DNA of 64,000 bases from Planctomycetota bacterium (GTDB lineage: Bacteria > Planctomycetota > UBA1135 > GCA-002686595). The position numbers and the translations under genes are program-made. Of the stretch, positions 1-9,466 are shown in pieces. Position 1 is the first letter of the stretch. Each line of letters opens with the position of its first letter. The stretch lies in contig JADJQU010000013.1 in NCBI GenBank assembly GCA_016712565.1, positions 1 through 64,000 of the forward strand, in the 5' to 3' direction. The notes beneath the pieces were generated by a model, which was given only the letters and a program-made list of their open reading frames with translations, was not told where the DNA came from and made no database searches.

Positions 1-222
1 CTTACTTGCGTCAACTTAGGTTTTCATCGCCACTCGTTGACTGGACGGCATCTCCCACTGGTAGCTGCCTGCCACGCCTTCTGCCAGCCATTACAGGAAT
101 CAGGTGCATCCGCCGCTAATTGTCTACCTTGACGACCTATCCGGTGGATCACGCAGAGCAACGAAGGCGCCGTCAGTAACATTCGTCCTTAGAGGCCTAT
201 CGCGACGCATCCTCGGCATTTC

Positions 223-497
223 GTGCAGCAGGCATACTATACCGTGGCAGCTGAACGCCCAGGGCAGCACTGGCAGTTCTGTGGTTACGATCGTGCGATC
301 GGCAGAGACGACCACATGTTTAAGTGCATTCTCCCTGTCGGTATGCGCATCGAAGCACTGGAGTTCCTCCAAACGGCGAACATCAACCACTTCACCCTGT
401 TCCAAACTGACGACGCGCTCGTGAATGCCCTAGACATCAAGAGGTTTGACCTCCAACGAGCAGAGAATGACACTCTCTGGATGGCAGGCGCGGTGCC
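223..497 (+). pseudogene. C-terminal remnant of a possible FRG-like domain protein
   Basis: The + frame encodes a protein-like stretch with NINHFTLF preceded by GMRIEALEFL. This resembles the conserved C-terminal end of FRG domains (an R..AL..L...NI...LFP pattern), a family often found with toxin or defence loci. A second + frame (104 to about 230) reads PLIVYLDDLSGGSRRATK and may be the N-terminal half after a frameshift. The reading frame runs into dispersed repeat copy 1 at 498, so its natural end is lost. The family assignment rests on a short motif and is tentative. A hypothetical remnant of another cassette companion gene is equally possible. Confidence 0.3.
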
Positions 498-594
498 GTG
501 TAACGAAATCCCTTCCGATATGAGGTAGCCGCTCAGTGGACGAGCAGCCGTCACCCAGGGGCCGCCCTGCGCGCCTATGACTCGCTCCCCCACC
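498..594 (+). repeat. Dispersed repeat R1, copy 1
   Basis: A roughly 97-bp segment starting GTGTAACGAAATCCCTTCCG and ending in GACTCGCTCCCCC. Near-identical copies lie at 21639-21735 and 23701-23796, with shorter ones at 32913-32975 and 34863-34882. Three of the five sit exactly where an RHS core fragment or an older gene is cut, so R1 marks cassette junctions. No ORF or obvious terminal inverted repeat was seen. Confidence 0.75.
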
Positions 595-670
595 CAGCGG
601 CGCTTCGACACAAGTCCGCTCGGCCCATGTCTGTGGAGTCCGCAAGGAGCTGGAATCCTCGGGCCCGGCT

Positions 671-705
671 GGCAACTTGGTGGCGTCCTAGAACCCCGCC
701 ACGTT
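671..705 (+). repeat. Dispersed repeat R2, short copy
   Basis: The block GGCAACTTGGTGGCGTCCTA plus GAACCCCGCC also heads the composite repeats at 10528, 14981, 18046, 21582 and 26395. Here the downstream part (the TGTCCGC-rich stretch and tRNA-Gly half) is missing and RHS core sequence follows almost at once. Confidence 0.7.
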
Positions 706-710
706 GTGTC

Positions 711-2031
711 AAGGGTCGGCCACGTCGGCTTCGACATCGCCTACACGATGGACAACCTGAACCGCCTCACCGTGGCGGACGAGGGGACTTTTTCGGGCGG
801 CTCGATCACGTCGCGGACCCGCGGCAAAATGGACCCTGACCGCAGACCAGGAACTGGTCGCTGGACAAGCTCGGCCTGAACGAGGGACGCCGACTGGAGC
901 GACACGGACGGTGGCGGGACTCAAAGACCTTCGACAGGTCAACGAGATCGGGACCCGCGACCTGGACGCCACCCGGGGACCACCGGCGAACTACTGCCAG
1001 AACCAGCACGCGGACGTGGTCGCGCTGATCACGGCGGCGGGCGGGCAGCGCGAGATGGACCGGTACTCGGCGTATGGCGTGCCGTTCGGGCTGCCCACGG
1101 GCGACTGCGACTCCGACGGCGATGCACAGACGGATGACGCAAACCAGATTCGGGCATGGTACTTTGGCACGCCAGCTGTCTACGATGTCCGGGGTGATCT
1201 AGACCTGGATGGTGACCTGGACAGCACAGATCGCAGCTCGCTGCTGAACAGCTTCAATAACGTAACGCTGGGGCGGGGTGCCCTCTCGGATGAAGAGGTC
1301 AATAATCGATTTGGCCTGGCCGGGAGTGTCTCTTCACTCTATGAGTTAGAGGGTTCACGCCGTCGGGTACTTTCCGCAGCGCTGGGAGTGTGGCTATGCC
1401 GGGATGTCGCCGGTTACGCTGACTCGATGAATCTGTTCGAGTACACACGATCGTCGCCCATCGCGAATCGCGATTGGACCGGCCTACACACTGAGCCGAG
1501 CAATTCACCTAAGGTGCTCCTTACTTCGACGAGCAAGATCGCTGAGTACGGGGAAACGGTTGAGGATACGGTAGCAAGAGTGCTGAGAGCGAGCGGGGTG
1601 GCCCCCAGAGACTCAGCTGATGGATCGATCGCAAACGCGGTAAAGCACTGCACGGTATCTTGTGCCCTTTGCGTAAAATACAATGCCGATTACACCCGCG
1701 TCCTCGCCTACTTTAACGACGGAAGGGGGCAGAAAGCGAGGACGCCAGTGCCTCAGAGCGTCGCCACGACGATATGGATAACCGGAACAACAAGGCCGGT
1801 ATTCGGTGCTGCAAAACAAACAGAACCCTCGACCATTGCCTGCGGTGTTGCCTGGCGGGGGCCGTGAATGGCCAATTGGTTACGATAAGGGGCGACGGCT
1901 GCCTAAACATCAAGGATGCCGCAACTGCTTACGATGCTCTGAGAGGTCAATACACGTTGGGGCTATGCCACGGCTCGGACTGTAGTATTTTCGGGACAAA
2001 CTCAGCCTCCTCCATGGCCACTTCCCGATAA
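711..2031 (+). pseudogene. RHS C-terminal cassette 1, degraded core plus Cys-rich tip
   Basis: This is a displaced 3' end of an RHS gene. The first 260 bp are core sequence (FDIAYTMDNLNRLTVADEGT) with several frameshifts. It then jumps, by an internal deletion, to the YYCQNQHADVVALITAAGG block from about 990. The open frame 911-1867 has the core signature DRYSAYGVPFGLPTGD, a divergent Ca-loop pair (DSDGDAQTDD and DLDLDGDLDSTD), the end-of-core motif near NRDWTGL, and then a tip. The tip continues in another frame to 2031 after a shift at about 1720-1730, beside a run of five G. It contains KHCTVSCALC and DMDNRNNKAG, a pattern loosely like the DUF6973 type (RHC..SC then D..NN..G). No activity is assigned. 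Confidence 0.7.
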
Positions 2032-2085
2032 AGACCTGACTCCTAGTGTCTGTTTCAATTCTCAGACTTGAGGGGCTGACCGGGT

Positions 2086-2463
2086 TTGAATGGTTCCAGG
2101 CCGGAATTGCCTGCGTGTTCCCCGGCTCCCAACTACTACTTGTGGCGCCTGTGCAGGCTGACGCATGCCCCTAGTCCGCATGTCACTTTCGCGCAGAGGT
2201 ATCAGCCCTTGATCGCCCGATTTATTCCCGTGGCAGCCGGCGTCGTCCTTGGGATCATCATGATGTACGCCATTTTTTTACTGGGGGAGAGTATTCTCAT
2301 TCAGAGTAGACCTGAGATGTCGTACGTCCTGATAGGATCGGCCCGTGGGGCGATCCTGGTTGCGTCTGTGACGGGAGTCTTGTCGGGAGCTCTGATTGGA
2401 GGAATATCTACAGCCATGACAGCGAAGCGCATTCACAAGACAAAGTCAAGCGGCATCCCGTAA
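2086..2463 (+). CDS. Small two-TM membrane protein, candidate immunity partner of cassette 1
   Basis: 125 residues with two hydrophobic segments, one around GVVLGIIMMYAIFLLG and one around ILVASVTGVLSGALIGG, and a basic C-terminal tail (TAKRIHKTK). It lies 55 bp after cassette 1 and ends directly against the next RHS fragment, as a cassette companion should. The immunity role is inferred from position only. The true start is uncertain, because the first 40 residues are not hydrophobic and a later start is possible. No family was recognised. Confidence 0.6.
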   Translation: MNGSRPELPACSPAPNYYLWRLCRLTHAPSPHVTFAQRYQPLIARFIPVAAGVVLGIIMMYAIFLLGESILIQSRPEMSYVLIGSARGAILVASVTGVLSGALIGGISTAMTAKRIHKTKSSGIP

Positions 2464-2469
2464 GCAGGG

Positions 2470-2970
2470 GGTGGACGCTGACGCAGACCGGGAACTGGTC
2501 GATGGACAAGCTCGACCTGAACGGCGACGCCGACTGGAGCGACACGGACGAGTGGCAGGACTCAAAGACCTTCAACAAGGTCAACGAGATCGGGACCCGC
2601 GACCTGGACGCCACCCTTAGGAACCACCGGCGACAACTACACTGGCCTACGACCCGGCCGGGAACATGACCAACGACGGGACCGACTACAAGTACGAGTG
2701 GGACGCCTTCTACCGGCTCAGGAAGGTCAAGACCCAGGGCCGGGGTGCTGGTCGCCGAGTACCGCTACAACGGTCTGGGGTATCGAACCGGAGTCCACGA
2801 GGACACCGACACCGATGGGGACGTAGACGGCTCGGACCTGTGGTACTACTCTGCCTACGACGAACGCCGGCGCATGGTGGCGACCTACCGCAGTTCTGAC
2901 ACCGACCCCAAGGACGCTTCGTCCACCAGCAGGCGGGCGACGGCGGCGCAGGGGCAGCTCGTACATCGAC
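2470..2970 (+). pseudogene. Degenerate RHS core fragment upstream of cassette 2
   Basis: Core sequence begins abruptly after the preceding stop codon, at the segment reading TLTQTGNWSMDKLDLNGDAD. It continues in shifting frames through TNDGTDYKYEWDAFYRLRKV, YRYNGLGYRTGVHEDTDTD and YDERRRMVATYRSS. At least three single-base indels separate the frames, at about 2620, 2740 and 2910. It is contiguous with the intact-frame tip cassette from 2971. Comparison with the copies at 10.7 and 18.2 kb shows it is the same core. Confidence 0.75.
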
Positions 2971-3981
2971 TTGGTGGCGTTCCGGGAGAAGGACGCGAAC
3001 ACGGCCTGGACGAGCGCGAGCGACGGGACGCTTGAGGAGCGGCTCTATTACTGCCAGAACCAGCACGCGGACGTGGTCGCGCTGATCACGGCGGCGGGCG
3101 GGCAGCGGGAGATGGACCGGTACTCGCCGTATGGCGTGCCGTTCGGGCTGCCCACGGGCGACTGCGACTCGGACGGGGACTGCGACGTGACTGACCGGAA
3201 CCAGGTCCAGGCGTGGATCAACGCGTCGAACCAGTACGACGTGCGCGGGGATATCGACCTCGACGGCGATGCCGACGCAACCGACAAGACAAACCTCAGG
3301 AACAACTTTGAGGGGGTGACGTTGGGACGGGAGAACCTGAGCGCAAGTGCCGTTGCGAGCCACACCTCGTCTCAGGGGCTGCAAGGTCTTTCGCTGTGGC
3401 CCGCTGTGTCGTCGGCCAGAATTCGCGTACTCGTGCCTAGCCTCGGGCAATATGCAAGCCGCGATCCCATTGCGGCTCGCCGGCCGCGCAGTCTCTATGA
3501 GGTCCTGGATGGCAGCCCCGCCGTCAATCTGGATCCAGAAGGGTTGGAGTCGACCCCCCCTGCGGCGGTTGCACTGAGACCGCCTCTTGGTACACCCTGG
3601 CCGCCGCCGGCACCGAACCCAAATCGGACTTACGGACAACACTGCGGGGAGAATTGGGGGGTTGGTGGGTCCCTCGGAGGCGGGGGACTGATCACCGACC
3701 AGACTGATCTTTGCTGTTTCAGGCACGATCAGTGCTGGGCGAACAACGGCGATCCCAACAACACCATATCCAAGCCGTGTGAGGAGAGGTCCGCACAGCA
3801 AAGGGCCTGCGACTTGGCCATATGCCTGTGCCTCCGGAAGGCGAGGCCCTCCACGCCGGCAGAGCTCGCGGCCAACGCCGCTGCGCAGACTGTGTTTTGC
3901 GGCTGCCCTCTCACGCCTCCACTTATCTGTGGTGGATTTCTGTGTTTCGCATCAACTGGCAGCTTCGGATTATTGAGGTAG
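2971..3981 (+). CDS. RHS cassette 2 with phospholipase A2-like tip
   Basis: The N-terminal 130 residues are RHS core (LEERLYYCQNQHADVVALIT, then YGVPFGLPTGD), followed by two Ca-binding loops (DCDSDGDCDVTD and DIDLDGDADATD). After NNFEGVTLG the sequence diverges and passes through RDPIAARRPRSLYEV and LDPEG. It then enters a Cys-rich tip containing DLCCFRHDQCW, an exact fit to the PLA2 histidine signature CCxxHDxC, with a later ACDLAIC that could supply the second catalytic region. A phospholipase toxin acting on membranes is a reasonable inference. The protein is a displaced tip with no start or export signal of its own. A putative lipoprotein follows 13 bp downstream. Confidence 0.8.
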   Translation: MVAFREKDANTAWTSASDGTLEERLYYCQNQHADVVALITAAGGQREMDRYSPYGVPFGLPTGDCDSDGDCDVTDRNQVQAWINASNQYDVRGDIDLDGDADATDKTNLRNNFEGVTLGRENLSASAVASHTSSQGLQGLSLWPAVSSARIRVLVPSLGQYASRDPIAARRPRSLYEVLDGSPAVNLDPEGLESTPPAAVALRPPLGTPWPPPAPNPNRTYGQHCGENWGVGGSLGGGGLITDQTDLCCFRHDQCWANNGDPNNTISKPCEERSAQQRACDLAICLCLRKARPSTPAELAANAAAQTVFCGCPLTPPLICGGFLCFASTGSFGLLR

Positions 3982-3994
3982 CTGGAGACCAATC

Positions 3995-5197
3995 ATGTCG
4001 TCAGTGTGGCTGCCGGATTGGGCGCGCGAGCAGTCTCTTGCGATCCGATCACACCGGCCTGAGTGCCCCATCTCTACTGGGTTATTCATACGCGCGGCAA
4101 ATGGAGCGCCCTCAGTCGTGTTTCTCCTTCTTTTCCTTGCGTTACTGGCAGGCTCCTGCAAGACGAGCTCAACTCAGCACCCTCTCGATGGCGGCCCACG
4201 CTCACTGCGCTCAGTGGATACTGTAGCAAAGTGGCGACTCACGACTGTCGCTGCCCACGCAGATCCAGAACCTGCGGGTGCATTCAACAACCGGGCACTC
4301 CTTGATCCACTAGAGAGGGCCATTACGCTCGATTTACAGCGCTCCGTCAGCTGCAGAGGGCAAGATCAAAGCCCAGGGGATTCTATCTACTGGAGCGGCA
4401 TTCATCTGAGCAATCCACTGCCACATCACGTCATCAGGCGGATTGGAGAAACAGGAGGGCCACAACTGAACCCACCTCCTGTCGATCCCACTCTGGCGCT
4501 TGAGCGACAGACGACCAGTGGGTGGTTCCATAGGCGTCAACATACGGAGCGCTGTTTGCCGTTCCGCGAACCGCCAAGTGACGTTGGCCAGACGTGGAGC
4601 ATCCCTGCAAGCGAAGCCATGAGCTTGCTGACTCCCTGCACGGAATCGAGCATTCAATTCGACAGACTTGTTGGTTTTGAGTGGCCTATGGCAGCAAAGA
4701 CAGGCATCGAAGCTGACGACTACGGGACCATTAATATCACGCCTTGTTGGGAGGGACTGTATGCTGTGATCATAGAGGCGGCGCAGCATCACGGCAGGCT
4801 GTCCGGGGGTGGAGGTGCCAGGCTCCTTAGGGTCACGGAAACCGTCGATGGTCCGATCGGACAGATCTCCATCAACATCGACTTAACATGCGAAGCGGTA
4901 CTTGGCCGCGACGCCTTTGCAAACTACAATGGAGCTGGTGATACTCCGCTGGCGCCATTTATTGGCATTTCCGTTGTCAATTGCGATGCGCGACTCTCGT
5001 TCTCCGGCATTGCTACAATTGAATGGGAGTTCGCGACGGAAAGGGCCCGTCGAATTGAGTGTAACATGACGGTTGAGCTGACCGACGTGAAGACAATCGA
5101 ATTAACTCCTCTAGGCTATTCACATCTCGTCGTTCACAGGTCTCACCTGTCCGGGTCTGTTAGTTCAATTACGGCAACGACCGCGTCCTCAGAATAG
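3995..5197 (+). CDS. Putative lipoprotein, candidate immunity for the PLA2-like tip
   Basis: 400 residues. A hydrophobic segment (VVFLLLFLALLAGSC) ends in a cysteine that fits a loose lipobox, so the mature protein would be membrane-anchored outside the cytoplasm. The first 40 residues before it are unusually long for a signal peptide, and a GTG at 4118 would give a shorter leader. The mature part has no recognised domain and looks beta-rich. It starts 13 bp after cassette 2 and is followed by the next RHS fragment. A surface-anchored inhibitor of a secreted phospholipase would fit, but this is positional inference. Confidence 0.6.
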   Translation: MSSVWLPDWAREQSLAIRSHRPECPISTGLFIRAANGAPSVVFLLLFLALLAGSCKTSSTQHPLDGGPRSLRSVDTVAKWRLTTVAAHADPEPAGAFNNRALLDPLERAITLDLQRSVSCRGQDQSPGDSIYWSGIHLSNPLPHHVIRRIGETGGPQLNPPPVDPTLALERQTTSGWFHRRQHTERCLPFREPPSDVGQTWSIPASEAMSLLTPCTESSIQFDRLVGFEWPMAAKTGIEADDYGTINITPCWEGLYAVIIEAAQHHGRLSGGGGARLLRVTETVDGPIGQISINIDLTCEAVLGRDAFANYNGAGDTPLAPFIGISVVNCDARLSFSGIATIEWEFATERARRIECNMTVELTDVKTIELTPLGYSHLVVHRSHLSGSVSSITATTASSE

Positions 5198-5262
5198 ACA
5201 TCTGTGTTTGTAGGGCGCAGGTTCATACGATCCATGTTGGCGGATTTTCCGCGGGCGACACG

Positions 5263-6024
5263 AAGACCTTCAACAAGGTCAACGAGATCGCGACCCGCGA
5301 CCTGGACGCCACCCCAGGGACCACCGGCGACAACTATGCCTTGGCCTACGACCCGGCCGGGAACATGACCAACGACGGGACCGACTACAAGTACGAGTGG
5401 GACGCCTTCTACCGGCTCCGGAAGGTCAAGACCCAGGGCGGGGTGCTGGTCGCCGAGTACCGCTACAACGGCCTGGGGTACCGGACCGGGGTCCACGAGG
5501 ACACCGACACGGATTCGGACGTAGACGGCTCGGACCTGTGGTACTACTCTGCCTACGACGAACGCTGGCGCATGGTGGCCACCTACCGCAGCTCCGACAC
5601 CGACACCAACCCGAAGGAACGCTTCGTCTACCCGCAGGCGGGCGATGACGGATATGGGGGCGGTTCGTACATCGACCTCGTCGCGTTCCGGGAGAAGGAC
5701 GCGAATACGGCCTGGACGAGCGCGAGCGACGGGACGCTGGAGGAGCGGCTCTATTACTGCCAGAACCAGCACGCGGACGTAGTCGCGCTGATCACGGCGG
5801 CCGGCGGGCAGCGGGAGATGAACCGGTACTCGCCGTATGGCGTCCCGTTCGGGCTGCCCACGGGCGACTGCGACTCCGACGGGGACTGCGACGTGGCGGA
5901 CCGGAACCAGGTCCAGGCTTGGATCAACGCGTCGAATCAGTATGACGTGCGCGGGGACATCGACCTCGACGGCGATGCGGACGCGACCGACAAGACCAAC
6001 CTCAGGAACAACTTTGAGGGGTGA
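5263..6024 (+). pseudogene. RHS core fragment of cassette 3
   Basis: Homology to the shared core starts at the codons for KTFNKVNEI. From 5341 the frame is open through YDPAGNMTNDGTDYKYEWDA, HEDTDTDSDVDGSD, YDERWRMVATYRSS, the PFGLPTGD signature and both Ca loops. It stops after NNFEG because one G is missing from the run of five G seen in every sister copy. The protein then continues in the next frame as the tip at 6022-6769. The indel in a homopolymer may be a sequencing error. Confidence 0.75.
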
Positions 6025-6769
6025 CGCTGGGCGAGGGGTACTGTCAACGGGTGCAGTAAGCAACCACTTGTCTTGCTCAGGCTATTCGTTCACGGTCGCT
6101 TTCGATTCTTCGCTAGCGTTCGCGAGGCGACGGGCGTGCATTCCCCGCATCGGGACCTGGATTTCGCGCGATTTGCTCGGCCCTGCTGACGGCCCCAATC
6201 TCATGCTGTACTGCAAGTCCAATCCGGTCAAATGGCTGGACTATACCGGCCTAAAGTCAATCCGACCGGGTGATGGGACACCGCTACCAGGGTTCGCCAC
6301 GCTCCAGCAAACATCGGATTGGTGGTGCTGTCTCAAGGCCCAGCTGCTTGGACTCTCGGATGGAAATTGGGGGGGGGTTGTCTGTTGTGACGGTCGCAAG
6401 GTCGTCTGCAATTGGCGACCCGATGAAGGCGGTGGCGCGAACCCCGATCCGACGCTCAAGTGGTGTGACAAAAATCTCTATGACAAGTGCATTCGGGAAC
6501 ACGAGGAGATCCACAAGGCCGACTGCGCCTGCGAGCAAACCGCGCCAGGTAGCGTCAGTAGATGCGCCATCCCCCCCGATAAGCACCTCGACAGCGAACT
6601 CCGTGGACACGCTCGAGAGATGGAATGTATCGCGGGGGTCGATTGCAGCGCAAGCCCGGACCCCTCTCGCTGCGGAGAGGTGAAAAAGAAGTACCATGCT
6701 GAGACTTTAGTGGAGTACCTCAAGTACCTGCTCAACCCCCTGAATAGTCATGCTACCGCAAGACCCTAA
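6022..6769 (+). CDS. RHS cassette 3 tip, Cys-rich HExxH metallopeptidase-like
   Basis: The frame continues from the core across the G-run indel. It passes the end-of-core motifs ISRDLLGPADGPNLMLY and WLDYTG, then enters a tip of about 170 residues. The tip has WWCC, then GVVCCDGRKVVCNW, then CIREHEEIHKADCAC with a HExxH motif, then further spaced cysteines to the end. The cassettes at 7376 and 23831 share this architecture, so the three define one tip family. HExxH suggests a zinc metallopeptidase. The many cysteines suggest folding in an oxidising compartment. The 3' end overlaps the next gene by 20 bp. Confidence 0.75.
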
Positions 6770-7373
6770 GGCCCACCCCCCATGCAGACCGGGGGCGCCA
6801 TTGGCGTCGCTTGCTGTCGGTCTCGTACTGCTCGGCACTCTAGCCTGTGCCGATCACAGTCGGAGAGCGCCTGCCGTTCCCGGACAAGCGCCGGAACCAC
6901 GGATCCTCAAGATAGTCCTCGCATGGGAAGTGACATCTCGCCCTGGCAAGTACAGGAATGCGCAGCCTTGGAAATTCACAATCCAAAGAAACGGACGCTG
7001 GTGGCTTCACCAAGGTCTGTTCCTCGCCACGAGCGTTCATGGTGGAACTCTCCCCGAAGCGAATGTTGCCCGCATTTTTGATTCGCCCGAGGTCCGAGAA
7101 CTTGCCACAATGGATCCACTATCACCGTCGGGGGTATATGCCCATCACCCATTCCTCTCAATCAAGTTGTCCAGTGCAACTGAAACTCGCCTCTACAAGA
7201 TTCAGAACCTGCGATCATTCAAGACACGCGAGCCAGACAATCTCGCGCCTGCACATGTGATGCTCAGCGCTTGGTGCGCGGTTCTTGAGAACTCAAGCCT
7301 TGACCGCGTCGGCGCGTTGTTGGACCCAACTTGGCAGTCGGAACTGAGGTGGTATCGCGAGGCACTGAAGTGA
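6750..7373 (+). CDS. Putative lipoprotein, candidate immunity for cassette 3
   Basis: 207 residues. A signal-like segment (LASLAVGLVLLGTLAC) ends at a cysteine, so the protein is probably lipid-anchored. The mature part has a conserved-looking WKFTIQRNGRWW stretch and no family I recognise. The start overlaps the end of the tip gene by 20 bp, which implies translational coupling. The stop codon directly abuts the next RHS fragment at 7376. The role is inferred from position. Confidence 0.65.
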   Translation: MLPQDPKAHPPCRPGAPLASLAVGLVLLGTLACADHSRRAPAVPGQAPEPRILKIVLAWEVTSRPGKYRNAQPWKFTIQRNGRWWLHQGLFLATSVHGGTLPEANVARIFDSPEVRELATMDPLSPSGVYAHHPFLSIKLSSATETRLYKIQNLRSFKTREPDNLAPAHVMLSAWCAVLENSSLDRVGALLDPTWQSELRWYREALK

Positions 7374-7375
7374 GA

Positions 7376-8572
7376 ATGGTCGCCACCTACCGCAGCTCCG
7401 ACACCGACCCGAAGGAACGCTTCGTCCACCAGCAGGCGGGCGACGGCGGCTTTGGGGGCAGCTCGTACATCGACCTCGTGGCGTTCCGGGAGAAGGACGC
7501 GAACACGGCGTGGACCTCGGCCAGCGACGGGACGCTTGAGGAGCGGCTCTATTACTGCCAGAACCAGCACGCGGATGTGGTCGCGCTGATCACGGCGGCG
7601 GGCGGGCAGCGGGAGATGGACCGGTACTCGCCGTATGGCGTGCCGTTCGGGCTGCCCACCGGCGACTGCGACTCCGACGGGGACTGCGACGTGAATGACC
7701 GGAACCAGGTTCAGGCGTGGATCAACGCGTCGAACAAGTACGACGTGCGCGGGGATATTGACCTTGACGGCGATACCGACGCGACTGACAAGACCAACCT
7801 CAGGAACAACTTTGAGGGGGTAACCTTGGGCGCGGCCTCACTCTCAGCAGATGCCACCGCAAGTGCATTTGGGCACAGTGGGTATTGGTCCAGTCGCAAG
7901 CTCAGCCAAGCAAGACACCGGTGGCTTGTTGCGAATCTCGGCGTGTGGCTATCACGAGATATTCTGGGACAAACCGATGGTCCAGGCCTAACACAATTCT
8001 GCCAGTCTAATCCGAACGCTCGACTCGATGCCAGTGGCCTCAAGGCTAGGGCCATGATGCCGCACGAGCCGCCCTCGACTGGTCCGTCGGTTAGCATAAT
8101 TGTTGATGAGTTCTGCTGCCTACTTGCGCTTGCCAACGGTCAATCCGAAGGTGACTATGGGGGGGTAGTCTGCTGTTATGGCAAGCCTGTCCCCTGCGTG
8201 TGGATTCCCTCGGCACACAATCAAGGCGAGGGAAAGCGGAAGGCCAACGGCATCATCTACGGGTGCGCAAAAGAGCACGAGCGCGCGCACATCGACCGCG
8301 GTGACGTGGCTGATTTTCAATGTCGCGGCTCACATGGCTGGAAGACCGGCGAACGGCCGACGTTCGTAGGCACTATGACTGAGGACGACCAACGCAAGAG
8401 CGAGGAAGAAAAGGGCCTCGCTGAACGTGAATGTGTCCGCGGTGGCGAGTCTGACTGCAACGCCATTGCCGACGAAGACCAAAAGAGCGACTGCAAGAGC
8501 GCGCTGTTTAATCGGCAGGCAGACATCAAAGCCAATCTGCTTAAGGGCAAAGATAAGCCCACTAGCCACTAG
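7376..8572 (+). CDS. RHS cassette 4 with Cys-rich HExxH tip
   Basis: The RHS fragment begins at MVATYRSSDTDPKERF, three bases after the previous gene's stop. It has the intact core end, the PFGLPTGD block and the two Ca loops. After NNFEGVTLG come LSRDILGQTDGPGL and RLDASG. The tip reads EFCCLLAL, GVVCCYGKPVPCVW, then CAKEHERAHIDRG with a HExxH motif, then a charged, Cys-containing end. It aligns by motif order with the tips at 6022 and 23831. It is a full open frame of about 399 residues from ATG 7376. It lacks a signal peptide, as expected for an orphan tip that must be recombined onto a full-length RHS gene. Confidence 0.8.
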   Translation: MVATYRSSDTDPKERFVHQQAGDGGFGGSSYIDLVAFREKDANTAWTSASDGTLEERLYYCQNQHADVVALITAAGGQREMDRYSPYGVPFGLPTGDCDSDGDCDVNDRNQVQAWINASNKYDVRGDIDLDGDTDATDKTNLRNNFEGVTLGAASLSADATASAFGHSGYWSSRKLSQARHRWLVANLGVWLSRDILGQTDGPGLTQFCQSNPNARLDASGLKARAMMPHEPPSTGPSVSIIVDEFCCLLALANGQSEGDYGGVVCCYGKPVPCVWIPSAHNQGEGKRKANGIIYGCAKEHERAHIDRGDVADFQCRGSHGWKTGERPTFVGTMTEDDQRKSEEEKGLAERECVRGGESDCNAIADEDQKSDCKSALFNRQADIKANLLKGKDKPTSH

Positions 8573-8574
8573 AC

Positions 8575-9144
8575 ATGACTCGGCAATCAGTGCGAGGGCT
8601 CTTGGCGGCAACAGCGACGGCCGCATACCTTCTTGCAGTGCCGAGCTGCCATTTAGGTGCGCCTGCCGACGAAGGGGTGTGTCAATCGCGAGAAAATCAC
8701 GGCTTGGCTCGACACGTGACCGTGTATTGGCATGTCTCGCCCGGGAGTGCTATGGCAGACGGAGATATGGTAGGAGACACGAAGACCGGCCTCTGGCGTT
8801 TTTGGGACCCTGATGGTCGATTGACCGAGTCTGGGTCTTTCGTCGACGGCAAGAAACATGGCCCTTGGCGCTTCTATCGAGTCGATGGGGCACTTGCCAT
8901 GGAATCTACATTTGTTGGCGGAGAAGAGAATGGGCCATACCGCTTGTATTGGCCGAATGGCATTGTTGAGGCCAGTGGCTGGTTCGCACGCGGCAAGAAG
9001 TATGGCGTTTGGGTTTTTCGGAACGAGGCCGGCGCTATTGTCTCCGCGGGGTGCATGTGGCAAGGGAAAAAGCTCGGTCCATGGATCGGCGTTTCCAAGT
9101 CGGGGGCGGTCAAATTAATGTGCTTTGGCAATCGTGGCGACTAG
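8575..9144 (+). CDS. MORN-repeat (YwqK-like) lipoprotein, candidate immunity for cassette 4
   Basis: 189 residues. The N-terminus is a lipoprotein-type leader ending VPSC. The mature part has four to five repeats of the form G.W.FW...G.L...G.F..GKK.GPW, the MORN_2 pattern of the YwqK family, which databases label a toxin-antitoxin antitoxin. It starts two bases after the tip gene stop. This is the clearest case in the array where fold and position agree on an antidote role, although neutralisation itself is inferred. Confidence 0.75.
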   Translation: MTRQSVRGLLAATATAAYLLAVPSCHLGAPADEGVCQSRENHGLARHVTVYWHVSPGSAMADGDMVGDTKTGLWRFWDPDGRLTESGSFVDGKKHGPWRFYRVDGALAMESTFVGGEENGPYRLYWPNGIVEASGWFARGKKYGVWVFRNEAGAIVSAGCMWQGKKLGPWIGVSKSGAVKLMCFGNRGD

Positions 9145-9204
9145 CGTGTTCAGGAGCTTGCCTTTTGTCCGTCTCGAGAATCTTGATGGCTGTAGGTGGC
9201 CATT

Positions 9205-9300
9205 GTCAATCCCGAAAACCCTGAGTGCGCCGTCTGAGCGCGACCTGTCCATCCCGAAAACCCTGAGCACGCGGTCTGAACGCGATCGCGCACCGAATCG
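9205..9300 (+). repeat. Tandem short repeat ATCCCGAAAACCCTGAG
   Basis: Two tandem units of about 45 bp each contain ATCCCGAAAACCCTGAG followed by a GTCTGA.CGCGA stretch. A single diverged unit lies at 26268-26300. Both loci are just upstream of an R2/tRNA-Gly composite or the IS, so the unit may belong to a mobile element end. The rest of 9145-9466 holds no gene that I can support. Confidence 0.55.
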
Positions 9301-9466
9301 GTGTCCTGATCCTGCTCAAAGGTGCGCGTAGGGCCGGTCGGGTGAACGGTCGCGCTGCCGACCAAGAGATTGCGGATCGCTCGGAATGGCGTCGATAGAG
9401 CCTTGATCGCACGGAGCCGCATGAACTCCGCGCGGGAGTCTCGCTCACGATCTCTCTGCCCCGACC

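Noticed and set aside
2710..3801. Long minus-strand ORF (363 aa) and its repeats opposite every RHS copy
   Set aside because: It mirrors the high-GC core codons and recurs only because the core recurs. It has no domain and no start context.
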